From JAABVD01 sp965204545 (lineage in GTDB: Bacteria > Verrucomicrobiota > Verrucomicrobiia > Opitutales > UBA2995): a stretch of DNA of 64,000 bases. The position numbers were made by a program, and so were the translations under genes. A model generated the notes under the pieces. That model had not been told where the DNA came from and searched no databases. It saw only the letters and a list, made by a program, of their open reading frames with translations. Location: contig CBDBFA010000003.1 of NCBI GenBank assembly GCA_965204545.1, positions 2,852,001-2,916,000 of the forward strand. Direction: 5' to 3'. Each line of letters begins with the position of its first letter. Positions within the stretch are counted from its first letter, which is position 1. Of the stretch, positions 41,494 through 50,252 are shown piece after piece.

Positions 41494-41785
41494 GGCGCGA
41501 AAATTAAAGGAAGAAGGAAAAAGGAAGAAGGAAGAAGGCTGAATAAAGAAGGCACTTTCGAGCTTCCAGAATCCTAATTCCTAATTGGTGCGCCTAAAAA
41601 GGAGGGCGGACTTTCCAGTCCGCCATGGCGTTCATAAGGCGGGTTGGAAAACCCGCCCTCCGTTAAATCCTGTTCCGGCGAAACCGGATCTCTTTTGCGT
41701 CTTTTGTGCCTTTTGTGGTTTCCTCTTTTTGCTTGCAGCTTGGCTGTCCCGGCGATTTATCCCAACTTCCTGACTTAACGTGTTT
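41494..41785. other. Intergenic region between eboE and eboD
   Basis: It contains GGAAGAAGGAAAAAGG simple repeats, a GGCGGACTTTCC-AGTCCGCC palindrome (41605-41624), and the right arm of the 83-bp inverted repeat. The two ebo genes, which might be expected as one operon, are separated by this repeat material. Confidence 0.5.
41638..41720. repeat. 83-bp inverted repeat, right arm
   Basis: Reverse complement of 40035-40117 with two mismatches. It begins with the palindrome GGCGGGTTGGAAAACCCGCC. The arms face each other around eboE, about 1.5 kb apart. Confidence 0.92.
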
Positions 41786-42949
41786 ATGGCCGAATTTCCC
41801 CCTATCGAGTATGTCATCCGGGTGCCTTATTCTCTGAGGGTATTTTTTGCGAATGATACCTTCAAGGTGGGAAATCCGCTCTTCCGCGATTTGGCCTGCT
41901 CTCAGGAAAGCGGGGCGCGGAAGAAAACCTTGTTTTATATCGATAAAGCGGTGGCCGCCGCCCACCCGGATCTGGAGGGTGAAATTTCATCTTATTTCAG
42001 GCATTACCGTCGAGATTTGCACCTTAAGGGCATCTACGTTCTCGAGGGAGGGGAATCGCTGAAAAACGACCCTCGTTGTCTGGATAAAATTTACGGGGAC
42101 ATCCAGCGGCACTGCATATGCCGACACAGTTACATCGTGGGAATTGGAGGTGGCGCATTGCTGGATGTAGTCGGTTTTGCCGCGGCGACAGCCCATCGTG
42201 GAATCCGTCACTTCCGTCTGCCGACCACCACCTTGAGTCAAGCCGATGCGGGGGTAGGGGTGAAGAACGGGGTAAATTTCAACCGAAAGAAGAATTTCGT
42301 CGGTTCTTTTGCTCCGCCTTTTGCCGTAGTGAACGATTTTTCATTTCTGAAAACATTGTCCGATGAACACCTTCGAAACGGTTTCATCGAAGCCGTCAAG
42401 GTGGCGTTGATCCGGGATGCCGCATTTTTCGATTGGATCGAAACCAATGCCGGTTCGTTAAATCAGTTCGAAGAGGCCGTTCTGGAAGAATTGATTCAGC
42501 GGTGCGCCAAACTCCACGTAGCTCACATTGCGACATCAGGAGATCCTTTCGAAATGGGATCGGTCAGGCCGCTTGATTTTGGACATTGGGCCGCGCACAA
42601 GCTCGAGCAATTGTCCGATTTTGAGATCAGTCATGGCGCGGCTGTGGCAATAGGCATAGCCATCGACACGGTTTATTCCACGGAGATGGGTTACCTGAAT
42701 AAATCCTCTGCCAGTCGTGTTCTTTCCCTCCTCACCCGATTGAATTTCCGGATTTACTCCAGTATTCTGGAAAAGCGCGATGACAGCGGTTATCCCTTAA
42801 TCCTTGAGGGATTGGAGGAATTTCGTGAGCATCTGGGCGGGAGGCTTACCATCACTCTGCTCAAGAAAATAGGCTCCCGTTTCGAGGTGCATGAAATGAA
42901 CGAGGAACTCGTCTTGAAATCGATCGAACGATTGAAGGAGTTGGTATGA
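41786..42949 (+). CDS. eboD: EboD-like 3-dehydroquinate-synthase-family protein
   Basis: The 387-residue product belongs to the sugar-phosphate cyclase superfamily (3-dehydroquinate synthase, valiolone synthases) and best fits EboD. Features are the NAD-binding 'YIVGIGGGALLDVVGFAAAT', 'RLPTTTLSQADAGVGVKNGVNF', 'FAPPFAVVNDFSFL', the metal ligands in 'GFIEAVKVALI' (Glu), 'DFGHWAAHKLE' (His) and 'SHGAAVAIGIAID' (His). Conserved cyclases of this family convert a C6-C7 sugar phosphate using NAD. The N-terminus differs from aroB, so it is probably not the shikimate enzyme. The ATG at 41786 is preferred to a GTG at 41780. Confidence 0.88.
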   Translation: MAEFPPIEYVIRVPYSLRVFFANDTFKVGNPLFRDLACSQESGARKKTLFYIDKAVAAAHPDLEGEISSYFRHYRRDLHLKGIYVLEGGESLKNDPRCLDKIYGDIQRHCICRHSYIVGIGGGALLDVVGFAAATAHRGIRHFRLPTTTLSQADAGVGVKNGVNFNRKKNFVGSFAPPFAVVNDFSFLKTLSDEHLRNGFIEAVKVALIRDAAFFDWIETNAGSLNQFEEAVLEELIQRCAKLHVAHIATSGDPFEMGSVRPLDFGHWAAHKLEQLSDFEISHGAAVAIGIAIDTVYSTEMGYLNKSSASRVLSLLTRLNFRIYSSILEKRDDSGYPLILEGLEEFREHLGGRLTITLLKKIGSRFEVHEMNEELVLKSIERLKELV

Positions 42950-43229
42950 AGGGGAGAAGGAGGAAAAATAACCACAGAGGACACAGAGAGCACAGAGGCG
43001 CGCTGAAGCGCGGAGAGGGATGAGATCTCGCCAAGGCGAGATGGCACATCATAACGCCAAAGGCGTTAAACTCCGAAGCCCAGCGTCGCGAAGCGCACGC
43101 TGGATTACCGATCATCCCTATGACCGAACCCCAACGGGGTTCCACAAATCATCCTCCAAAATCCTGTACATCCTGTGTATCCATGTCATTTCCATCCCTC
43201 TTACCTTTTACAAATCCGTTCTTAATCGA
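42950..43229. other. Convergent gap with several small hairpins
   Basis: Between convergent genes lie, in order, stems GCGCGCTGAAGCGCG, GATCTCGCC-AAGGCGAGAT, ACGCC-AAAGGCGT, CAGCGT-CGCGAAGCGC-ACGCTG and AACCCC-AACGGGGTT (about 42995-43145), then TCCTGTACATCCTGTG. The series resembles compound dispersed repeats of intergenic DNA and could serve as a two-way terminator. No gene is seen. Confidence 0.55.
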
Positions 43230-45917
43230 TCAGCGGGTCCGAAAGGATTCGCTCAGGACTATGGCCACCATGAGGTCCTGAAATCCGAAATCTTCTTTGG
43301 AATTCTTTTCCACGATGTGCTGGACGACCCGCCGGTCTCCAAACCCCAGGGGTCGACCGGCTGCATAGGTGAGGAGCTTTTCCGTCAGGCAATGGGCAAA
43401 AAGGTCGATATTTTCCAGCAGGTAACGTTTCAAGTCGGTGACGTCCTCCAGCCGGGTTCCATCGGGAAGGATAGAATCGGGATCAATTTCCGGACCCCAA
43501 CGGCCGCCTTTACCCTTGCTGGAATAGAATTCTTCTTCCAGCTCTACCGAACCGTCGGGGGGATCCGTATAAATCGGATAGTTCGCTCGCCACCGGCCAA
43601 TCGGATCGAAGTTCTCCATGATAAAGCCCAGGGGATCGATCCGTTCGTGGCAGCGGGCGCAAGCTGGATCGGCCGTGTGGGCATTCATCTGTTGGCGCAT
43701 GGTGACGGTGCCGCTGGTATCGGGCGCGACGGCGGGAACATTGGGTGGCGGCGGGGGAGTAGGTTGTCCAAAGACATTCTCCAGGAGCCATACACCCCGG
43801 TGGACGGGGTGGGTATCGACGCCGTTGGCGGTAGCCATCATGACGGATGCCATTCCCACAATACCCCCTTGCCGGGTGCCGGTGGGAATGGTGACGCGCT
43901 GCATTTCCCTTCCTTCGAGTTCACCTCCGTAGATATCGGTCAGGGGGTGATTCCGATAACTGAATCCGGGATCTATGAAAGTCTCCAAGGGATGGTTCTC
44001 GACCAAAATCTCGTCAAACAGAAGTTCCCCTTCGTCGATCATGGCCCGGCGGTGACCTTCGCCGAAAAACATTCGGGTTGTAGCTTGAAACCGGAAGAGC
44101 CGCGGATCCGGCATGATGCCGCTAAGCTTGCGCGTGCCAAGCCACTGACCGGTAAAATGGTGAATGAAGCGCTTGCGTTCGGGCAAACCGAGGAGGCGCC
44201 GGGTTTCCTGCTCAAGGACAGGGGCTGAGGACAACTCGCCTTTGCGGGCGAGATCCCGTAAACGCTCATCGGGCGGTGCTGAGGTCAGAAAATAACTGAG
44301 CCGACTGGCCAGATCCCAATCATCGAGAATCCCGGGAGTGGTTGAGCGATAGAGAAAATGCGGTGAGACCAAAGCTCGGCGCACCGCGAGGTGCAGGGCG
44401 TCTTCGACCCTGGCCTCGGGGAATTGGCGGAGGTGCTGGCGGACCACGTCCAGATACGTTTCCAATTGGTCTTCAGTAACCGGTCGTCTGAAGGCTTGAC
44501 CGAGGAATCGGCGGAGAAAGATACCAGCAAAGGTTTCATCGGAATGTCCAGGGGTCCGTTCCCCGAGAAACCGTTGGGATCGTTCGCGGCGGACCCGCGT
44601 TTCCTCATCCTCAATCAGGCGAAAGGGACCCTCCACTTCGACTTTCAAAACATCCAACGCCGGGCCAAAACGGTGATTCTCTTCCAACACGATGGCTTTG
44701 ACCCAATTGTGGTAATTATCGCCGATGCCCGCCCCGATATCTACCGGCAGCACATCCAGACGGGGATCTTCCAGATCCAACTCCCCACTTTGCAGAATGT
44801 TTTGGACGATCTCATAAAATTCCACCTGTCCGGCATTCCGTTGTTCTCTTTTGAGGGTGAGAAGGGCGGCGTACAAGGGCTTATCGACGGCCAATCGGCC
44901 CACGATAAAATCCCTGGAAAATTCCAGCACACCCGCTGGTTCGGAGTAGGCCGGACCATCGGTCCAACGAAAGCCCAACACCTCGCCCTTGAATAGTTCG
45001 ACCTCAGTCTGGAAGATGGAGGGCTGGTCCGTGCCCGGGGCTACGAGAAAATTGCCAAGATTGCGGAGGTTTTCAAATAGCGCGTATTTCTGCTCCCCGT
45101 TTTGACGGGCATAAACCGCCAGTTGAAAGGGCGATTCCCGGTAGGGGTACTGCATTTGACCGGTCTGAAACACATCGGCATCGATCTGCAGCCGGTATAC
45201 ACCGCTGTGCGGCACCTCAAATGGACTGGTCCAGGCGGCTGCGCTGGCCATATTGCGGGAGGAGGCCAGGCGGTATCTGTCCTCTGCGAGTGCGGCTCCC
45301 CCTCCTTCGCTGGTGAAGAATCCGTCCGGTTCTATTTCGTAGAGTTTTGGGGGAATACGTTGAGATCCTTTTTCCGGGGGAATAACCTCATCTGCGATCT
45401 GGGAGGCCAAATTCAGAAACTCTGCCAGCAACGGCGGTGAAAGAATGAGGCCTGAGGCCACATTGTCGAAACCGCTCTCCGAGTCGTCGGTTGGAAAAGA
45501 ATAGGGGACCTCGAATTCGGGTATGCCAAATACATCGCGAATGGTATTTTCATATTCGACCCGGTTGAGACGACGGGGAACCGTTCCGCCCACCGGGGCG
45601 TATTGGGTCAGCTTTCCCTCCAGCCAGGTGGTCGTGTCGTCCCGTTCCTGTGGGGTGGGGAAGGATTCCGCGTCCCTGGGGGGCATCTCGCTGGTGTGGA
45701 GGACGTCATAGACCTTGGTCCAGAAACCGGGCGAGTCGGAGGCTGCCCATTCGATGGAGGTCATTTCCAAATTCACGTCGCCCTCGATGAAATCCTCATC
45801 CCCGGCATGGCATTCGAAACAATGGGATTTAAAGAACCCGCGAACGGCAGGGGGAAGCGGCTCCATGGCCTGTGCCAGGAGGGGAAACAGAAAGACGATC
45901 GACGACCAACGAATCAC
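43230..45917 (-). CDS. DUF1592/DUF1588/DUF1585 PVC protein with heme-type CxxCH
   Basis: This large exported protein (895 residues) is of the planctomycete/verrucomicrobial type with DUF1587-1592-1595-1588-1585 in order. After a signal peptide ('WSSIVFLFPLLAQA') comes a cytochrome-like 'CFECH' motif near residue 33. Then follow 'PRRLNRVEYENTIRDVFG' (DUF1587), 'FLYRS' and 'LASRLSYFLTSAPPD' (DUF1592), 'CARCHERIDPLGFIMENFDPIGRWR' in parts (DUF1588), and 'LTYAAGRPLGFGDR' (DUF1585). The start is GTG. It sits 6 bp after its DUF1552 partner; such pairs are numerous in these genomes and are thought to act in oxidation of complex carbon or cell-surface redox, without proven activity. Confidence 0.93.
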   Translation of the reverse strand: MIRWSSIVFLFPLLAQAMEPLPPAVRGFFKSHCFECHAGDEDFIEGDVNLEMTSIEWAASDSPGFWTKVYDVLHTSEMPPRDAESFPTPQERDDTTTWLEGKLTQYAPVGGTVPRRLNRVEYENTIRDVFGIPEFEVPYSFPTDDSESGFDNVASGLILSPPLLAEFLNLASQIADEVIPPEKGSQRIPPKLYEIEPDGFFTSEGGGAALAEDRYRLASSRNMASAAAWTSPFEVPHSGVYRLQIDADVFQTGQMQYPYRESPFQLAVYARQNGEQKYALFENLRNLGNFLVAPGTDQPSIFQTEVELFKGEVLGFRWTDGPAYSEPAGVLEFSRDFIVGRLAVDKPLYAALLTLKREQRNAGQVEFYEIVQNILQSGELDLEDPRLDVLPVDIGAGIGDNYHNWVKAIVLEENHRFGPALDVLKVEVEGPFRLIEDEETRVRRERSQRFLGERTPGHSDETFAGIFLRRFLGQAFRRPVTEDQLETYLDVVRQHLRQFPEARVEDALHLAVRRALVSPHFLYRSTTPGILDDWDLASRLSYFLTSAPPDERLRDLARKGELSSAPVLEQETRRLLGLPERKRFIHHFTGQWLGTRKLSGIMPDPRLFRFQATTRMFFGEGHRRAMIDEGELLFDEILVENHPLETFIDPGFSYRNHPLTDIYGGELEGREMQRVTIPTGTRQGGIVGMASVMMATANGVDTHPVHRGVWLLENVFGQPTPPPPPNVPAVAPDTSGTVTMRQQMNAHTADPACARCHERIDPLGFIMENFDPIGRWRANYPIYTDPPDGSVELEEEFYSSKGKGGRWGPEIDPDSILPDGTRLEDVTDLKRYLLENIDLFAHCLTEKLLTYAAGRPLGFGDRRVVQHIVEKNSKEDFGFQDLMVAIVLSESFRTR

Positions 45918-45923
45918 CGGATA

Positions 45924-47189
45924 TCAGGAGAAACACTCGTTGAGGTTATGGCTGGCCCCGGCGAATCGATCGATTTCGAGGCCATAACCCTGCATCAGAC
46001 TGAGATAAAAATCACCCAACTTGCGTGGGTTGGCGGCTTGGCGGTCGATGGCCCAATGCTTTCCGTGGGGCAAGCCACCCCCAACCAACAGGGTCGGCAG
46101 GTTGGTGTTGTCGTGCGTATTGGAATCTCCCATGCCGCTGCCCAGAATGACCGCGGTGGAATCCAAAAGGGACCGGCCCTCGGCGTCCCGGTGAGCCTGC
46201 AGCTTGTCCAGGAAAAGACCGAACCGTTTCACATGCTCCCGCCCGATCATGTTGTACTCGGCGATTTTCTTTTCCTCATTCCCGTGATGAGAAAGGCCGT
46301 GGTAGCCCGCGCTGAGGCGACGCCCCTCGATATTGAATACCTGACTCCACCCCGGTACCAGAAAGGTCATTACGCGGGTAGAATCGGTGGTGAGGGCGAG
46401 TGCCATCAGGTCGTACATGACGGTCTCGCACTCAAGAGCGAGTTCGGGCGATATCGGATCGAATTGAGGCAGAACATAGTCCGACTTCGGGAACGGTTTC
46501 TCCAGCCAGGCCCGTTGCTTCTGCAATTTCTTTTCCACATCGCGAACGGAAGCCAGGTATTCGTCGAGTTTTTTTTGATCCCTCCGGGATACCTGCCGCT
46601 GCAAGGATTGAGCTTCTTCCAATACGCCATCCAGCACACTGGAATTTCCCTTTAACAGATAATCGATGCGCGACTTGTCCGAATCGGAACGGAAAAGGGT
46701 TTGATAAAACACACTGGGTCGGCCGACCATGGGCAAGGCCACTCCCTCCTTGGTATAACTGAGCCGGGCGTCGCCGGGGGGATTGCCGCAGGTAACCTGG
46801 ATCGAGGAGTAGCGGGTGTGAGGGCCCACGTGATCGGCAACCAGTTGGTCCATGGAAACACTGCCGGTAGCGGATCCCGTCATCCAGGCCCTCCAGCCTT
46901 CGTGACCATTGCGTCCACGGTGGTCGAGCCCGGAAAAGATCGACATCTTCTCCCGGTATTTGGCAATGGGAGCCAGGGTTGAGGGCATTTCGTAATTGGC
47001 CCCCGCCTGTTGCGGAAAAAAGGCGTCCTGGTAAAATCCCAGGTAAGTGCCCACGCAAACCAGGCGCTTCAATTGGCCAGGTGGAGCAGCGGCGGCGAGG
47101 GAGCGGGGAATCCAGGATTCCATCATGGGCAAAGCCAGGCTTACTCCCACCCCTTTGAGGAACTGACGGCGATCGATTTGGGTTTTCAT
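45924..47189 (-). CDS. DUF1552 protein with Tat-like signal
   Basis: The 421-residue product begins 'RRQFLKGVGVSLALPMME', a twin-arginine-like signal, so it should be exported folded. The family DUF1552 is recognised by 'VCVGTYLGFYQDAFFPQQAG', 'IFSGLDHRGRNGHEG', 'RVMTFLVPGWSQ', 'HHGNEEKKIAEYN' and 'LLGSGMGDSNTHDNTNLPTLLVGGG'-type words (the last two seen in parts near the C-terminus). It is always paired with DUF1592-type proteins, as here. The fold is related to alkaline-phosphatase-like DUF1501 proteins; the activity is unknown. Confidence 0.93.
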   Translation of the reverse strand: MKTQIDRRQFLKGVGVSLALPMMESWIPRSLAAAAPPGQLKRLVCVGTYLGFYQDAFFPQQAGANYEMPSTLAPIAKYREKMSIFSGLDHRGRNGHEGWRAWMTGSATGSVSMDQLVADHVGPHTRYSSIQVTCGNPPGDARLSYTKEGVALPMVGRPSVFYQTLFRSDSDKSRIDYLLKGNSSVLDGVLEEAQSLQRQVSRRDQKKLDEYLASVRDVEKKLQKQRAWLEKPFPKSDYVLPQFDPISPELALECETVMYDLMALALTTDSTRVMTFLVPGWSQVFNIEGRRLSAGYHGLSHHGNEEKKIAEYNMIGREHVKRFGLFLDKLQAHRDAEGRSLLDSTAVILGSGMGDSNTHDNTNLPTLLVGGGLPHGKHWAIDRQAANPRKLGDFYLSLMQGYGLEIDRFAGASHNLNECFS

Positions 47190-47226
47190 TATATTATATT
47201 AAACCAATTTCTCTGAATGAGCAAAT

Positions 47227-50022
47227 TCAGAATTTATAGGATGCGCCGAGGCTGTATTGGGCGCCCCAGCGGTGGTAGTCCTTAACCAGACGAAGGTCTT
47301 TATCGCCGAACGTTGCGATGAGGGGCTCGTCGGAGAGGTTGTAACCTTGTAGAATAATAGTCAGGCCTTTCAGGATTCCGGACTCATATTCATAGCTCAA
47401 CTGGGCGTCGAATACCGTTTCAGCCAATATGTTTCGGAAATTAGGGCCTCTAAAACCGAAGGTAGCTATGTCGCCGCGAAAATCGGAACGGTAGCGACCA
47501 CTTGCTCTGGCCTCGAAACCGCCTTTCTCGTAGTAGACGGTGGCATTGTAGATATTTTCCGACAGGCCTGGAATCGGCTGCGAAGGATCACCCAAAGTAG
47601 GTTCAATACTGCTCTTGGTCAGGGATGCATTTAGAAGGACCCCAAATCCTTCCAAGGCTTCGGAGAGTTTTTCGCCCGGGAGTGATAATGAAAACTCTAA
47701 CCCGTAAATTTCCCCACCTTGACCGTTCTGCGGCTTATTCCGGAAGCCCTGGTAGATGGCCGGGACAACGCCCGGTACTCCGGTGGGATATCCAGTAAAG
47801 TCGGACAACAAGGATTCGAGGTAGGTGTAACTGACCAGGTCCTTGTGGTATCCGGCCACAGCCCAGTAGCCCATGTTGTCGGCAAAGTAATTTTCGAAGG
47901 AAAGATCCAGGGAATTGGAACGCCAGGGCTCCAATTGCGGGTTTCCGCTTCTTCCGCTCCAGGGACTCGATACGACGTCTGTGGAGCCTGCCAGGGACTC
48001 ATTGAAATTGAAGGACGCGCTTGCACGCATATCCTCCATTTCCTGTCGGGCCAATTGCCGGGCCGCGCTGAATCGCAATCGCCTGAGGTCGTCGATCTCA
48101 AAAATGAGGTTCAAACTGGGGACGAGATCGGTGTAACTGTGAGAATCAGTGGCGGTGCCTATGAGCAGTTCGTTGGGGCCCGCGAAGGTGGCAACCCCGC
48201 CTCTGGAAAACTGATTGGTACGAATAAATTGGGTGCCAAGGGTGCCGGAGACCGGCAAGGAACCTAAACTGGTGTCGATGATGAATTGCACGTAGCCAGT
48301 GGTGACCTCTTCCTCGATATGGTAGTTTTGGTTGATGTTGTTGGGATGGTTATTGGGAATGAGGTCATAGATGCCGCTTTCGAACACGGCCCTGGTATCG
48401 TAGGCTCTCTGAGGGCCAATTCCAAGGAAGCTGAGGTCGGCATTGCCAATGGTTTCCGGAAACGGGGCGCTCCAGGAACCGTCGGCCAAGGCCAAAAACC
48501 AGCCTCCGCGTCCATCGGGGGCCGGGTTCGTCTCCGACTTGACCCGCTCGGTCCAAGCCAGGCCGAATTCCATTTGGTTGAAGATGCCTTCCAGATCACG
48601 CCGCATGGCGGTTCTGGCCTGGTTCAATTCATCCTTGGCTATGGGCCCTTTGAAGAACCCGAGTTGACCACCGGTGACTGCGTTGCCTCCCCAACCTTGC
48701 GGACTGGCCAGGCGAATTCTATCGGACGAATAATCGAGGTTGGAAGAGAAGGTGGCTCCGGTTCCACCTCCCATCATAAAGGTTAGGGTGTCCGGGGTGC
48801 TCCAGTCGGCCTCGGCGCCGCCATTGCCTCGATTGGACCCCCAGCCCGAGTAGGTCTCCAGGACGTAGTCTGTGCGATCGATATTGGAGTGGCTCAGATC
48901 GAGTTCGAATTGCCAGCCATTGTCAGTGTCCATAGTGAGGTTCCAACCCGGGGAATAGACATCGGCATCCCTCCAGGTGATATCATTTCTCATGACACCG
49001 TATACTCCGGTGAAAGTCCCCCGGGTAATGAGCCCGTCCTCCACCGTAAAACCGGGCTGCAGTTGAGCTGAACTCCATAGCAGGGGAAATTCGATTCCGC
49101 GCAGGATTTGTTCTTCGGCAAAGTTTGAGAAAAAGATATCGAAGGTCGAGTGAAGATTGTCGTTGGGCCGGGATTCGAAAACGGCCAAAAGGCTGTCACG
49201 GTCCAACACGCTGGAGCGAACAAACGGTTTTACCCCGCCGAGGACCATGTTGCCCTCGAAGGTGGGCATTGCATTTCCCCAGGCGTTCCATTGTTCTCCT
49301 TGACCGGGCCGGTTGGTGTTGGAATAGCCGAAGGCCCAGCCGATAGTTTCATCATCGTTTTGATCAATGTAATTCATGGAGAAACGGGTTCCGTTAATAT
49401 CGACATCGGGGTTTAGTTGATGCAGGTCGGTCCACTCGTAAAAGGCATTGGCCACAAAGGTCCTTTTGCCGTGTGCAAGCGGTCGAACCGTGCGCATATC
49501 AACCGTCCCGGCCAAGCCTTGGCCGACCAGATTCGGCTGGGTCGTCTTGTAGACAACCACTCCGTTGAGCAGTTCTCCCGGGTATTGGTCGAATTCGACC
49601 GATCGGTCACCGCTGGCCGATACCTGTTGACGGCCATTGAGCAGAGCGGTGCTGAAATCTCCCGTCAATCCGCGAATCACAATGTCTTGAGCGCGGCTAT
49701 TGATACGCTGGGTGGTGAGGCCGGGGAGCCGGGCCAGGGTTTCGGCAATACTGACGTCCGGAAGTTTCCCGATATCTTCCGCGGAAATGACTTCCACGAT
49801 AACCGGGGCGCGTCGTTTGGCTTCGGTGGAGAAGGCCAAGCTGCCGGCAAAGCCGGGGTCGACTTCAAAGGTTCCGAGTTCGTAGAAGTCCAGATCTTCT
49901 TCCCTCTCCTCTTCCTGAGCCTGGATGGGGAAAATGGCGCCAAACAGCGGTAAAGCCAGAATAACTGCCAGGAAGGATTTCGACTTTTTTAAGAACGGTA
50001 ATAGTTTGCTTTGGTCATTCAT
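47227..50022 (-). CDS. TonB-dependent receptor
   Basis: This outer-membrane receptor of 931 residues has a signal peptide ('SFLAVILALPLFGAIF...'), then a plug domain: 'VEVISAEDIGKLPDVSIAETLARLPG', 'RGLTGDFSTALLNGRQQ', and 'PGELLNGVVVYKTTQPNLVGQGLAGTVD' (seen in parts). The plug pattern fits the TonB-Xanth-Caul class, which imports carbohydrate or other complex substrates. The C-terminus ends in Phe ('YSLGASYKF') as expected for BamA-assembled barrels. It lies 37 bp before the DUF1552 gene on the same strand and is probably co-transcribed, so the cluster couples uptake with periplasmic oxidation (inference). Confidence 0.94.
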   Translation of the reverse strand: MNDQSKLLPFLKKSKSFLAVILALPLFGAIFPIQAQEEEREEDLDFYELGTFEVDPGFAGSLAFSTEAKRRAPVIVEVISAEDIGKLPDVSIAETLARLPGLTTQRINSRAQDIVIRGLTGDFSTALLNGRQQVSASGDRSVEFDQYPGELLNGVVVYKTTQPNLVGQGLAGTVDMRTVRPLAHGKRTFVANAFYEWTDLHQLNPDVDINGTRFSMNYIDQNDDETIGWAFGYSNTNRPGQGEQWNAWGNAMPTFEGNMVLGGVKPFVRSSVLDRDSLLAVFESRPNDNLHSTFDIFFSNFAEEQILRGIEFPLLWSSAQLQPGFTVEDGLITRGTFTGVYGVMRNDITWRDADVYSPGWNLTMDTDNGWQFELDLSHSNIDRTDYVLETYSGWGSNRGNGGAEADWSTPDTLTFMMGGGTGATFSSNLDYSSDRIRLASPQGWGGNAVTGGQLGFFKGPIAKDELNQARTAMRRDLEGIFNQMEFGLAWTERVKSETNPAPDGRGGWFLALADGSWSAPFPETIGNADLSFLGIGPQRAYDTRAVFESGIYDLIPNNHPNNINQNYHIEEEVTTGYVQFIIDTSLGSLPVSGTLGTQFIRTNQFSRGGVATFAGPNELLIGTATDSHSYTDLVPSLNLIFEIDDLRRLRFSAARQLARQEMEDMRASASFNFNESLAGSTDVVSSPWSGRSGNPQLEPWRSNSLDLSFENYFADNMGYWAVAGYHKDLVSYTYLESLLSDFTGYPTGVPGVVPAIYQGFRNKPQNGQGGEIYGLEFSLSLPGEKLSEALEGFGVLLNASLTKSSIEPTLGDPSQPIPGLSENIYNATVYYEKGGFEARASGRYRSDFRGDIATFGFRGPNFRNILAETVFDAQLSYEYESGILKGLTIILQGYNLSDEPLIATFGDKDLRLVKDYHRWGAQYSLGASYKF

Positions 50023-50252
50023 GATGGGTTTCGCCTTAATCTGTTTATCGAGTTCAGTTGCGGTTTGCAGTGCCCAGATTCGGTGTTTAAAACACGTGAC
50101 ACTGTGTTAAATGTGCAGAATATGATGAATATAACTCCTTCTGCCGCAATAATAAAAAGGGGGGGGGGAAGGGGTCAAACGCAAAATGTTAAAGTCTTCC
50201 TCTACTTCCCTCCACCAATCAGATTTTAACATTTTGCGTTTGACCCCTTTTT
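50023..50252. repeat. Gap with a 23-bp GGGGTCA inverted repeat
   Basis: GGGGTCAAACGCAAAATGTTAAA (50171-50193, 23 nt, quoted only by its ends GGGGTCAAAC and ATGTTAAA) pairs perfectly with 50225-50247, separated by a 31-nt loop. A G9 run precedes it at about 50160-50169. It resembles dispersed palindromes mobilised by RAYT-type transposases. The promoter of the TonB receptor gene probably lies between 50023 and 50130; none is obvious. Confidence 0.7.

Noticed and set aside
43020..46655. Long plus-strand frames (402 and 350 codons) opposite the DUF1592 and DUF1552 genes
   Set aside because: The minus-strand genes have clear domains; the opposite frames are antisense shadows caused by codon bias.
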